Under the pieces are notes generated by a model, which was given only the letters and a program-made list of their open reading frames with translations, made no database searches and was not told the DNA's origin. Shown here piece after piece: positions 10,895 through 19,324 of a stretch of 32,429 bases of DNA (its first letter is position 1; every line of letters begins with the position of its first letter). The translations under genes were made by a program, and so were the position numbers. This DNA comes from an uncultured Aquiluna sp. (lineage in GTDB: Bacteria; Actinomycetota; Actinomycetes; Actinomycetales; Microbacteriaceae), in NCBI GenBank assembly GCA_905182225.1, contig CAJJAJ010000004.1, positions 1 through 32,429 on the forward strand, read 5' to 3'.

Positions 10895-12099
10895 TGCTTA
10901 GAACTCTCGACCACGCCGGAGATCTTCGATCCAAGGTCGTGGTACTCCGCTGTGACCTCAATGTGCCACTGTCCAATTCAGACATCACTGATGACGGCCG
11001 AATTAGAGCGTCACTGGCAACCATAAATCGGCTCACTGCGGCTGGTGCGAGGGTTATAGTGGCATCGCACCTAGGTCGTCCAAAGGCTCAGGAGGTCGAG
11101 CTTTCACTTGCCCCAGTTGCAAAGCGACTTCAGGAGCTATTGGGTCAGGATGTAACGTTCTCTCCGGCAAGCACGGGTAGCGAAGCAGAAGCCCTGACTT
11201 CCTCCCTAAGAGACGGCGAGGTAGCACTGCTTGAGAACCTCCGCTTCAACGCTGCGGAGACCTCCAACGACCCACAGCATCGCGCTGCGTTCGCCAGAGA
11301 GCTTGCCGCGATGGCTGACATCATGGTTTCTGACGGTTTTGGTGTTGTTCACCGAAAGCAAGCCAGCGTTTATGAGCTCGCAGAACTTATACCTAGTTAC
11401 GCGGGATTACTAATTGAGGCGGAGCTAAAAGTACTGAACCAACTAACAACAACTCCGTCCCGCCCCTACACTGTTGTCCTCGGCGGTTCTAAAGTCTCAG
11501 ACAAGCTTGCTGTTATCGGTCATCTGCTGCCAAAAGTCGACAGACTGGCTATCGGTGGAGGCATGGTATTCACCGTGCTGAAGGCGATGGGTCATAACGT
11601 TGGGAAAAGTTTGCTGGAAGAAGACCAAGTGGAAACCACCAGGGACCTCCTAAAGCAGGCTGCCGACTTAGGCGTCCAAATTATCCTGCCGACCGATATA
11701 GAAATTGCAGCCAGTTTTTCAGCTGATGCCGTTCATAAAACCGTTCAGGCAGATGCGATTGAAGACTCTGAACTTGGCGCAGGCGTCTTGGGGCTAGACA
11801 TTGGCCCAGACAGCGCCAAAATCTTCGCCGAGGCAGTTTCGAGCTCCACAACAGTCTTCTGGAACGGTCCAATGGGAGTATTCGAGTTCCCGAACTTTGC
11901 CCACGGAACGAAAGCGGTTGCAGAAGCACTGACCAACGTGAACGGACTGTCGGTTGTTGGTGGCGGGGACTCAGCCGCTGCGGTCAGAGCGTTTGGATTT
12001 GACGAGGCCAGCTTTGGCCACATCTCAACAGGTGGTGGTGCAAGCCTTGAGTACCTTGAAGGTAAATCCCTGCCAGGACTGGAGGTCCTTAATGACTAA
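10894..12099 (+). CDS. pgk: Phosphoglycerate kinase
   Basis: Transfers phosphate from 1,3-bisphosphoglycerate to ADP, giving ATP and 3-phosphoglycerate. It has 401 residues, normal monomer length. The N-domain signature is RCDLNVPL near residue 19, with SHLGRPK for substrate binding. The C-domain holds nucleotide-binding NGPMGVFE and GGGDSAAA. It starts with ATG overlapping the gap stop by one base and ends with TAA inside the tpiA start region (8-base overlap), so the three glycolytic genes are probably translationally coupled. No anomalies seen. Confidence 0.97.
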
Positions 12100-12874
12100 T
12101 CGAACACCGCTGATTGCCGGCAATTGGAAAATGAACCTGGATCACCTTCAGGCGATTGCCCTGGTGCAGAAGCTCTCATGGACTCTAAATGATGCCGACC
12201 ATGACTTTGGTGAGGTGGAAGTGGCAGTTTTCCCACCATTTACCGACCTGAGGAGTGCTCAGACCCTTATTGATGCCGAGAAATTCGAAATAAAGCTTGG
12301 CGCCCAAGACATATCCCAGCATGAGTCGGGAGCCTACACAGGAGAGATCTCTGGGCAAATGCTTTCCAAGCTAAACGTCGAATACGTACTTGTCGGGCAC
12401 TCCGAGCGTCGCACTTACCATGCCGAAGATGACTCAGTAGTTCAGCAAAAGGTTGCTGCTGCGTGGACAAACGACCTTGTTCCCATTATTTGCGTGGGGG
12501 AGACCCTCGAGGAGCTTGAGACCCAGGGGCAGTCCGCCGTCCCGATAATTCAGACCATACATGCTCTCAGTGGTCACAAGGAACTGGGTGAATTTGTTAT
12601 CGCCTACGAACCAGTTTGGGCGATAGGAACTGGCAAAGTTGCAACCGCTCAAGAGGCCAGTGAAGTCGCTACAGCAATCAGACAAGCACTTCAGGCTAAC
12701 TTTGGAGACGATGCAGCGAACTCGAGAATCCTCTACGGTGGCTCGGTCAAGGCAAATAATGTCGCGGGTTTCTTGCAATCTGACCAGGTTGATGGTGTGC
12801 TAGTGGGCGGTGCGTCCCTGGATGCAGAAGAGTTTTCTGGAATATCGCGCTTCAAAAAGCACATAGTCCTATAA
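12092..12874 (+). CDS. tpiA: Triose-phosphate isomerase
   Basis: Interconverts dihydroxyacetone phosphate and glyceraldehyde-3-phosphate. It has 260 residues from ATG 12092, preceded by the strong ribosome site GGAGG at 12081-12085. The open frame continues back to 11954, but the TIM N-terminus (PLIAGNWKMN) fixes the start at 12092. Catalytic residues by family alignment are K13 (AGNWKMN), H103 (VGHSERR) and E173 (AYEPVWAIGTGK). The loop-6 hinge and C-terminal phosphate-binding region (ILYGGSVKANN, VDGVLVGGASL) are intact. ATG and the pgk TAA share the octamer ATGACTAA. It is followed after 33 bases by secG. Confidence 0.97.
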   Translation: MTNRTPLIAGNWKMNLDHLQAIALVQKLSWTLNDADHDFGEVEVAVFPPFTDLRSAQTLIDAEKFEIKLGAQDISQHESGAYTGEISGQMLSKLNVEYVLVGHSERRTYHAEDDSVVQQKVAAAWTNDLVPIICVGETLEELETQGQSAVPIIQTIHALSGHKELGEFVIAYEPVWAIGTGKVATAQEASEVATAIRQALQANFGDDAANSRILYGGSVKANNVAGFLQSDQVDGVLVGGASLDAEEFSGISRFKKHIVL

Positions 12875-12907
12875 TTTAGAAGGTTTGAAAAGAGAATGAG
12901 GAACTAG

Positions 12908-13156
12908 ATGGCCGCCCTACAAACAGCGCTTTTGGTATTGCTTGCAATAACCAGCGTGCTTCTAATCTTGATGATTTTGCTCCACAAGGGCCGTGGTGGT
13001 GGTGTCGCAGAGATGTTCGGAGGCGGAGTAACAAGCTCAATGAACTCATCCGGCGTTGCTGAGCGTAACCTCAACAGAATCACAGTCGTACTTAGCTTGG
13101 TCTGGGTAACGGTCATCATCATATTGGGTCTCTTCACAAGATTTGGATGGGCATAA
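12908..13156 (+). CDS. secG: Preprotein translocase subunit SecG
   Basis: Small accessory subunit of the SecYEG protein-export channel. It has 82 residues with two hydrophobic membrane segments (about 5-24 and 54-77), joined by a Gly-rich loop containing KGRGGGVAEMFGGG, a hallmark of SecG. ATG at 12908 with GAGGAAC upstream. The tpiA-secG order is conserved in Actinobacteria and supports the call. The stop TAA overlaps the rbpA ATG by one base. Confidence 0.93.
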   Translation: MAALQTALLVLLAITSVLLILMILLHKGRGGGVAEMFGGGVTSSMNSSGVAERNLNRITVVLSLVWVTVIIILGLFTRFGWA

Positions 13157-13533
13157 TGTCGAGCTCTCCTTCAATTCGCGGAGCACGTGTCGGAGCTGGC
13201 CCAATGGGCGAGCAGGATCGCGGACATCAAGTAGAGAAGATCGCGCTTAGCTTTTTCTGTTCGAATGGCCACGAGATCAACCCGCTCTTCGCAGCCAGCG
13301 TCAACGAGGAAGACTTACCTCAAGAGATTGACTGCCCCCACTGTGGGCTTCCGGCGGGAATGGACAAAGAAAACCCACCCCTAGTTGCAAAAATTGAGCC
13401 ATACAAGACTCATCTTGCCTACGTAAAAGAGCGTAGAACTGACGACGAGGCCGAGCAGATTTTAGCCGAGGCCTTGAATTCAATTCGAAACCGCAGACAG
13501 CGTGCAGCAGACGCTGCTAAAGCGCGTCGCTAA
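13156..13533 (+). CDS. rbpA: RNA polymerase-binding protein RbpA
   Basis: Actinobacteria-specific factor that binds RNA polymerase and the primary sigma factor and helps open-complex formation. It has 125 residues from ATG 13156, which overlaps the secG stop (TAATG); the in-frame ATG at 13147 lies within secG and is less likely. The N-terminal tail SIRGARVGAGPMGEQDRG and a core domain with C35, H39, C60, C63 (possible zinc set) are followed by a linker and the sigma-interaction helix THLAYVKERR at 85-94. Mycobacterial and Streptomyces RbpA read THWDML there; the THLAYVKERR form is, to my recollection, typical of Microbacteriaceae. The C-terminal end is very basic. The 3' end overlaps convergent pgl by 17 bases. 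Confidence 0.9.
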   Translation: MSSSPSIRGARVGAGPMGEQDRGHQVEKIALSFFCSNGHEINPLFAASVNEEDLPQEIDCPHCGLPAGMDKENPPLVAKIEPYKTHLAYVKERRTDDEAEQILAEALNSIRNRRQRAADAAKARR

Positions 13534-14221
13534 GCTCTCTATCCAAGTACCAGCTGGTTGACTGCAAACCTTTGACCTTGGCTAACGGCAGCTCACAATC
13601 TTCGTCATTCAAAGCCGAACTAACTACCAGAGCTTTTTGAGCACCCGAGGCTAGAAACCAAACCTGATTCGCTCGATTTAGTGCGGCGTAGCTGAGACTT
13701 AGGCGCTCGGATGGCGGCTTGGGTGAGGCCTGCTCCGCCGTAATCCATTCTCCATTGCTCTGGTGTCCCGGAAACAAGGACGCCACATGCCCATCTGGCC
13801 CGAGGCCTAAAATCACGAGATCAAAAACCTCCGAGGCTTCCTCGGCACTACCGTAAGACATGGTCATGGCCTTGTTCATCAGTGACTGGCCGGTCAATAG
13901 ATCAGAGTTGGCCGCGGGGTAGCGAAGCAGAGAATTATTTGCCAACTCTCGGAAGACGGAAATCCCCTGAAATTCGTTTCTGTCCTCGTGATCCAAAGCT
14001 ACGAAGCGCTCGTCACCAAACATAAATCTCAGCTTTGTAAGGTCAAGGTTCAGCTTGGCAAGTTCACCAATCAATGCGATGCCGAGACTCCCACCCGTCA
14101 ACACAATATTCGCTACAGGCTTCGCCTCTAAAACTTCAGACACCAAGGCCAAAAAATCCTCGGCAACCCGGCTTACAAGGTCCTCAGCCGTATCGGCAAC
14201 AACGGTACTTGGCTCACTCAC
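13517..14221 (-). CDS. pgl: 6-phosphogluconolactonase
   Basis: Hydrolyses 6-phosphogluconolactone in the oxidative pentose-phosphate pathway. It has 234 residues, DevB/Pgl type of the NagB-like fold. Visible motifs are LTGGSLG at 41-47, FGDERFV at 68-74, and GLGPDGHVASLFPGH from 139. Start is GTG at 14221, its last bases overlapping the opcA stop (GTGA, four bases). It is the last gene of the tkt-tal-pgi-zwf-opcA-pgl operon. The stop TAG at 13517-13519 lies inside the last codons of rbpA on the other strand. No terminator hairpin was seen at this convergent junction. Confidence 0.95.
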   Translation of the reverse strand: MSEPSTVVADTAEDLVSRVAEDFLALVSEVLEAKPVANIVLTGGSLGIALIGELAKLNLDLTKLRFMFGDERFVALDHEDRNEFQGISVFRELANNSLLRYPAANSDLLTGQSLMNKAMTMSYGSAEEASEVFDLVILGLGPDGHVASLFPGHQSNGEWITAEQASPKPPSERLSLSYAALNRANQVWFLASGAQKALVVSSALNDEDCELPLAKVKGLQSTSWYLDRELSDAL

Positions 14222-15138
14222 CTCGCAAGCTCATTTCGTAGTACAGCCCCATAAACTTCATCTTCGCCTAAGAACCGCATGTCTTCCATCAGGCAATCCT
14301 GATCTGAGCGCTTGGGCAACAAGGCGGAGCTGTCTGGCGAACCGGTTTGGCCGATACTCGCAACATCTCCAGTTCGAATGATTGCCAGCGCTCCGTGATC
14401 GAATGAAATCTCAACCCCCGCGATGCCCTCTATGGCAATGCCTGACAGCTCGTGAATTATCTTCGTATCAACGCCAAGCTGCATCGACAGCCAGCCGGCC
14501 AGTAACCTTACGCTTGGAGAATTTTTGGAGCCTAGCACTCGGATTTCGGTTACTGCGCGGTCTTTTTCATTATCGAATAAAGCCGCAAGTTGAGAGCGCC
14601 ATAGCGTAATTCTTGTCCAAGACATGTCGCTGTCGCCTGGAGAATAATTCTTGGCGAGCTCCTTTAGAAATCCCAATTCATCCTTTTGAGATGCGGCGTC
14701 CGTGATTCTTCTGGTTGCGATTTCGCCAATCGGGTTCTTCGAAGGATTGGTTTTGCAGTCTGCAGGCCACCATGCAACTACCGGAGCATCGGGTAGCAAT
14801 AGCCCCGTCACTGTTGACTCGGTATTGGAATTTGCGTCTCCAAACGCCCTGATCACAACGACTTCAGATGCACCAGCATCGCCGCCAATTCTTATTTCAG
14901 CGTCCAACCTAGATGCCTTGTCCCCCTGCTCTAAGTTGCTGACCAACACGATGATCCTGCTCGGGTGCAATCTAGATGCGCCGTTTGCTGCCTCGATTGC
15001 GCGCTCTAGGTGCTCGGAGTTTGTTTCGATTATGAGCGTGAGCACGCGACCCAACGCTACGACTCCACCATCCTCGCGGAGTTCCTGAAGAGTTTTTTCA
15101 ATCTTTGAGGTAGTCGTACTCTCCAAGTTGACGATCAT
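14218..15138 (-). CDS. opcA: Glucose-6-phosphate dehydrogenase assembly protein OpcA
   Basis: OpcA is needed for activity or assembly of glucose-6-phosphate dehydrogenase in cyanobacteria and is regularly found beside zwf in Actinobacteria. It has 306 residues from ATG 15138. The frame extends to 15198 but that extension lies inside zwf, and the ATGA overlap with the zwf stop favours 15138. Family features are a central PDAPVVAWWP motif and the conserved SRIIVLV strand. Cytoplasmic, no catalytic motif expected. Position between zwf and pgl matches other actinobacterial operons. Confidence 0.93.
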   Translation of the reverse strand: MIVNLESTTTSKIEKTLQELREDGGVVALGRVLTLIIETNSEHLERAIEAANGASRLHPSRIIVLVSNLEQGDKASRLDAEIRIGGDAGASEVVVIRAFGDANSNTESTVTGLLLPDAPVVAWWPADCKTNPSKNPIGEIATRRITDAASQKDELGFLKELAKNYSPGDSDMSWTRITLWRSQLAALFDNEKDRAVTEIRVLGSKNSPSVRLLAGWLSMQLGVDTKIIHELSGIAIEGIAGVEISFDHGALAIIRTGDVASIGQTGSPDSSALLPKRSDQDCLMEDMRFLGEDEVYGAVLRNELAR

Positions 15139-16655
15139 GGCCTTCTCCAAACGCGGCCATCTTCGGCAAGCATGTCGTGAGCCGATTCCGGACCCCATGA
15201 TCCAGGAGCGTATGACTCGGGCCTGCCGTTAGCCTTCCAGTGCGCAACAATAGGGTCCAGAATCTTCCAAGACAGCTCAACCTCTCGTTGTCTAGGGAAT
15301 AGCGGTGGTTCGCCCAACAGGACATCGAGAATCAGGCGTTCGTAGGCCTCGGGGGAGTCCTCGGTAAAGGCATGACCATAACCGAAGTCCATCGTTACGT
15401 CCCGGACCTGCATGCTAGGACCTGGAACTTTAGAGCCAAAGCGAATAGTGACGCCCTCGTTTGGCTGAACCCTGATCACCAGCGCGTTTTCTCCCAAAAG
15501 TGCAGTCTGGCTCTCTCCAAATAATTGCTGAGGCGCTCTTTTGAAAACCACCGCAATTTCGGTTACGCGCCGCCCGAGACGTTTGCCAGCTCGAAGGTAA
15601 AAAGGGACAGACTGCCAGCGTCGATTGTCGATGTTGAGCCTCATGGCGGCAAACGTCTCCGAGTTGTTCTCGGAATCCATGCCGTCCTCGTCTAGATACG
15701 CCCTTACGAACTCTCCGCCCTGCCAGCCACCCGCATATTGACCCCTAGCGGTGTGCTTGGAAAGATCCTGAGGCAGTGCAATGGAAGCTAATACTTTTTC
15801 CTTCTCTGCCCGTAAGTCAGCTGCGTCGAAGCTCAGGGGCTGCTCCATAGCGGTCAGCGCAAGAAGCTGAAGGAGATGGTTCTGAATCACGTCCCTTGCC
15901 GCACCAACTTCAGCGTAGGAACCGGCACGGCTACCAATGCCAATGTCCTCGGCCATCGAAATCTGAACATGGTCAATGTAGTTGCTGTTCCAAATTGGCT
16001 CAAACAACTGGTTTGCAAAGCGAAGGGCCAATATATTCTGAACAGTTTCCTTGCCCAAGTAGTGATCAATCCTGAAAACCGAGTCCGGTGGGAAAACGCT
16101 CTCGACGATGTCGTTTAGCTCAATGGCAGTTTCAAGGTTTGAACCGAAAGGTTTTTCGATAACAACTCGTCTAAATTGCCCATCGACTGCTTCCGCAAGA
16201 CCCGACGCCGATAGCTGCTGGATAACAAGAGGGAAGTCGCGCGGTGGTATGGATAGGTAAAAAGTGTGATTTCCGGCTGTTCCACGTTCCTTATCAAGCT
16301 CGTCAACCGTCTCTTTGAGCCGGAGAAACGCCTCTGGATCGTCGTGTCGTCCGGATACAAATCGGATGCCCTTAGCTAACTGGCGCCAAACCTCTTCCGA
16401 CCAAGCTGTTCTGGCATGAGCCTTCACAGAATCGTGAACCACAGTCTCAAAGTCCGCCTGACTCCAGTCTCTTCTTGCGAATCCAACTAAAGAAAACGCT
16501 GGCGGCAAGAGGCCGCGATTAGCAAGATCGTAAATAGCGGGCAGAAGCTTCTTACCCGCAAGGTCGCCAGTCACACCGAACATTATTAGGCCGCTTGGTC
16601 CAGCGATCTTTTGCATTCGACGATCGCGGGCATCTCTGAGTGGATTATTGGTCAC
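15135..16655 (-). CDS. zwf: Glucose-6-phosphate 1-dehydrogenase
   Basis: First, rate-setting oxidation of the pentose-phosphate pathway; glucose-6-phosphate plus NADP gives 6-phosphogluconolactone. It has 506 residues, normal length. Nucleotide-binding GVTGDLAGKKLLPA starts at 27, the substrate-contacting EKPFG is at 167-171, and the active-site signature RIDHYLGKE is at 195-203. The GTG start at 16655 overlaps the pgi stop (GTGA). The stop overlaps the opcA ATG (ATGA). No gnd (6-phosphogluconate dehydrogenase) gene is present in this window, so the next oxidative step must be encoded elsewhere. Confidence 0.97.
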   Translation of the reverse strand: MTNNPLRDARDRRMQKIAGPSGLIMFGVTGDLAGKKLLPAIYDLANRGLLPPAFSLVGFARRDWSQADFETVVHDSVKAHARTAWSEEVWRQLAKGIRFVSGRHDDPEAFLRLKETVDELDKERGTAGNHTFYLSIPPRDFPLVIQQLSASGLAEAVDGQFRRVVIEKPFGSNLETAIELNDIVESVFPPDSVFRIDHYLGKETVQNILALRFANQLFEPIWNSNYIDHVQISMAEDIGIGSRAGSYAEVGAARDVIQNHLLQLLALTAMEQPLSFDAADLRAEKEKVLASIALPQDLSKHTARGQYAGGWQGGEFVRAYLDEDGMDSENNSETFAAMRLNIDNRRWQSVPFYLRAGKRLGRRVTEIAVVFKRAPQQLFGESQTALLGENALVIRVQPNEGVTIRFGSKVPGPSMQVRDVTMDFGYGHAFTEDSPEAYERLILDVLLGEPPLFPRQREVELSWKILDPIVAHWKANGRPESYAPGSWGPESAHDMLAEDGRVWRRP

Positions 16656-18229
16656 GAAGCAATTACCTTTTCCAAAAACGCTAGGTCCCGAAGTGGCTCT
16701 GACATGTGTAAGGACAAAACCGGAAGGCCGTTATCAGACAAAACCTTGGCATCTCCGGCTGCTTGGGCGCGGATAAGTTCTCCAAAGCTAAACGGGCGAT
16801 CTTTTATCTCAAGATCGATACCGTGCTCACCGGTAATTTGGACAAAAAGCCCCTGCTTGGGGCCACCCTTGTGATATTGGCCGGTCGAATGCAGAAACCG
16901 GGGTCCCCAACCGAAAGTCACCGGTCTGCCAGTTCGCTTCGCGATGATGTCTCGCAATTTCTCAAACTGAGGATACTCAGGCCTGCTCAGATAAACCTGA
17001 ACGGCGATATAGCTGTGGTCGGTTACTTGACTGAGCAGTTCTTCAACTGCAGCCTCCACCGTGCTGCCAACCAGATTTAGTCCGTAACTAGAAACAGTAA
17101 TTCCACGATCGACATGGCCCGCGGCCACTTCAACACCGGGGGAGTCAAGGAGTGCTCGGGCAGCAATCTTGGCTGACTCAACATCGGGCTGGTCGAATGG
17201 GTTTATGTTCATTAGGTATCCGGCAATTGCTGTGGCGTACTCCCAAAGTAAAAACAACTCACCCAGGCTGCCGCTGAATGTCATGTGCTCGACACCCGGT
17301 ATCGAATCTGAAAACCTAATAAAAATAGTGTCGCTCGGGACGTCTTGAATTTCTGGTGCACTGCCGGTGACGACAACCGGAAGAATGCCACGCTCCTGCT
17401 TTCCGGTGCTTTCAGCAACGAGCTGTTCAACCCAATCACCGAAGCCTGGAAGGCCATCAGTTTCAATCAGAAACTTATCGCGAGACTGACCGATTCCTGG
17501 AGTTGCTGCCAAAGCGACTCCTAGCCAAATTGCTGGGTTATCGGTGGAGTCTTCGCTGAGCCCGAAGCTAACCATGGAAGCACTGGCTAACAATGAGGCG
17601 ATGTCAGCACCGGCTAAGCCAGCTGGAACCAATCCGAATGCGGTTAGCGCTGAATATCTGCCACCGACATCGGGATCTGCATTGAATACCCTGTAGCCGT
17701 CGGCTCTTGATGCGGTATCGAGCGGTGAACCAGGATCGGTCACCACAACAATTCGCTTTGTAGGGTCGAGGCCCGCCGCCACAAAACTGGACTCGAAAGC
17801 CCTTTTTTGACTATCAGTCTCAACGGTCGCTCCAGATTTCGAGGAGACAACCACTGCGGTCCGTTCAAGCTCCCTGACGGCAGACAGCACCTGATCAGGC
17901 GCTGTCGAGTCAAGAATCACTATCTCGTGCCCAGTATTTTTGGCAATTACCTCTGGCGCAAGCGATGAGCCGCCCATTCCACAAAGCACAATACGATCGA
18001 CACCGAGGTCTCGAAAATGATCCCTCAGCTTTAGAATTTCGGGAATCAAGTCAACCGAAGTTTTGGGAGAATCTATCCAGCCCAGTCGCTTTGCAGCCTC
18101 GACCTTCGCGTCTTGCCCCCAGATCGAATCGTCTTTGGCGCCAAGCCTCGAGGCAATTTGAGCATCTACGACTTTTGCAACTTCGGCTTCTAAGTCCGTT
18201 CTGAGGCTTTCGTGTATCCGAAGCTGCAT
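16652..18229 (-). CDS. pgi: Glucose-6-phosphate isomerase (SIS-domain, TalPGI-like type)
   Basis: Interconverts glucose-6-phosphate and fructose-6-phosphate. It has 525 residues with tandem sugar-isomerase (SIS) domains. Phosphate-binding and active-site motifs are GMGGSSLAPE from 84, SSKSGATVET at 129-138, VGGRYSALTAFGLVP from 188 and GSLGELFLLWEYA further on. The sequence resembles the isomerase half of bifunctional transaldolase/phosphoglucose isomerase proteins more than the classical E. coli enzyme (judged by motifs, not alignment). It starts at ATG 18229, three bases after the tal stop and in the same frame, so a single TAG separates it from tal. The ribosome-site candidate GGAAG lies in the tal 3' end. 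Confidence 0.92.
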   Translation of the reverse strand: MQLRIHESLRTDLEAEVAKVVDAQIASRLGAKDDSIWGQDAKVEAAKRLGWIDSPKTSVDLIPEILKLRDHFRDLGVDRIVLCGMGGSSLAPEVIAKNTGHEIVILDSTAPDQVLSAVRELERTAVVVSSKSGATVETDSQKRAFESSFVAAGLDPTKRIVVVTDPGSPLDTASRADGYRVFNADPDVGGRYSALTAFGLVPAGLAGADIASLLASASMVSFGLSEDSTDNPAIWLGVALAATPGIGQSRDKFLIETDGLPGFGDWVEQLVAESTGKQERGILPVVVTGSAPEIQDVPSDTIFIRFSDSIPGVEHMTFSGSLGELFLLWEYATAIAGYLMNINPFDQPDVESAKIAARALLDSPGVEVAAGHVDRGITVSSYGLNLVGSTVEAAVEELLSQVTDHSYIAVQVYLSRPEYPQFEKLRDIIAKRTGRPVTFGWGPRFLHSTGQYHKGGPKQGLFVQITGEHGIDLEIKDRPFSFGELIRAQAAGDAKVLSDNGLPVLSLHMSEPLRDLAFLEKVIAS

Positions 18230-18232
18230 GAT

Positions 18233-19324
18233 CTAGCTTCCAGCTAGCGCATGTTCGACAGTTTCAACTAATTCATCCCACGAGACTATGAACTTGTCAA
18301 CGCCCTCTTGCTCTAGTTGAGCTGTCACATCGGCAAGGTCAACGCCGGCGGCAGCAATTTGAGCTAGCACTGCCTTGGCTGATTCGAAGGAAGCAATTAC
18401 TGACTCGGTTGGAATCACGCCGTGGTCGGCGGTTGCCATCATGGTTTTTTCCGGCATGGTGTTAACGATATTTTTAGAAACCAGTTCGGTGACATACAGA
18501 GTGTCCGGTAGAGCTGGATCCTTTACTCCCGTCGAAGCCATTAGCGGTCGCTGCAGATTTGCACCTGCTGCTTCAAGACTTTGCCACTCTGGGGTTGCGA
18601 AACGGTTCTGGAACAGTTCGTATGCCAGTTGAGCATTTGCAAGAGCAGCCTTGCTTTTCAGCTCTGGCTTGCCAAGCGCCTCGAGCCTTGAGTCCACCTC
18701 AGTGTCAACACGAGAGACAAAAAACGAAGCAACTGAATGAATCTTGCTCAAGTCCTTGCCTGCCTGCTTGGCCTTTGTCAGCCCTTCCATGTAGGCATCG
18801 ATGACCTTGTCGTAGCGCTCTAGCGAGAAAATCAAAGTCACATTCACAGAAATCCCTGCAGCCGTGACGGCCGTGATAGCTGCCAAGCCATTGAGGGTTG
18901 CCGGAATCTTTATCATGACGTTGTCACGACCCACGAGCTCATAAAGCGAGAGCGCCTGAGCTATGGTGCGCTCGGTGTCATTTGCCAGCCCCGGTTCGAC
19001 CTCAATTGACACTCGACCGTCAACACCTTGGGATTCGTTGTAGATCGGCAGGAACAAGTCGCAGGCGGCTGCTACATCATCTGAGGTGATGTTTGCAATT
19101 GCTCGCGCAGGACTGCTGCCGGCGTTTTTCTCTGCAGCAATTGCATCCTGATAAGAGGATCCCTTTAGTGCAGCGGCAAAAATAGTCGGGTTGGTGGTAA
19201 CACCTCGCACCGAGAAATTATCAATTAGGTGTTTGAGGTTTCCAGATTCGATTCGCTCTCTGGAAAGATCGTCTAGCCAAATTGAAACTCCGGCCTCAGT
19301 AAGTGATTTTAGATTTTCATTCAT
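18233..19324 (-). CDS. tal: Transaldolase
   Basis: Transfers a dihydroxyacetone unit between sugar phosphates in the non-oxidative pentose-phosphate branch. It has 363 residues, the longer type usual in Actinobacteria and cyanobacteria. Motifs: [10 protein letters not shown] at 40-49; Schiff-base lysine K139 in [22 protein letters not shown] beyond it; [15 protein letters not shown] near the middle. The ATG overlaps the tkt TAA by one base. The TAG stop at 18233-18235 is followed by one codon (ATC) and then the pgi ATG in the same frame, an arrangement that recalls natural Tal-Pgi fusion proteins. Confidence 0.96.
   Translation of the reverse strand: MNENLKSLTEAGVSIWLDDLSRERIESGNLKHLIDNFSVRGVTTNPTIFAAALKGSSYQDAIAAEKNAGSSPARAIANITSDDVAAACDLFLPIYNESQGVDGRVSIEVEPGLANDTERTIAQALSLYELVGRDNVMIKIPATLNGLAAITAVTAAGISVNVTLIFSLERYDKVIDAYMEGLTKAKQAGKDLSKIHSVASFFVSRVDTEVDSRLEALGKPELKSKAALANAQLAYELFQNRFATPEWQSLEAAGANLQRPLMASTGVKDPALPDTLYVTELVSKNIVNTMPEKTMMATADHGVIPTESVIASFESAKAVLAQIAAAGVDLADVTAQLEQEGVDKFIVSWDELVETVEHALAGS

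Noticed and set aside
11954-12091. In-frame extension upstream of tpiA
   Set aside because: It overlaps pgk; triose-phosphate isomerase starts just before PLIAGNWKMN, and GGAGG precedes ATG 12092.
15139-15198. Twenty-codon upstream extension of opcA
   Set aside because: It lies within zwf and is not OpcA-like; ATGA coupling at 15135-15138 supports the shorter form.
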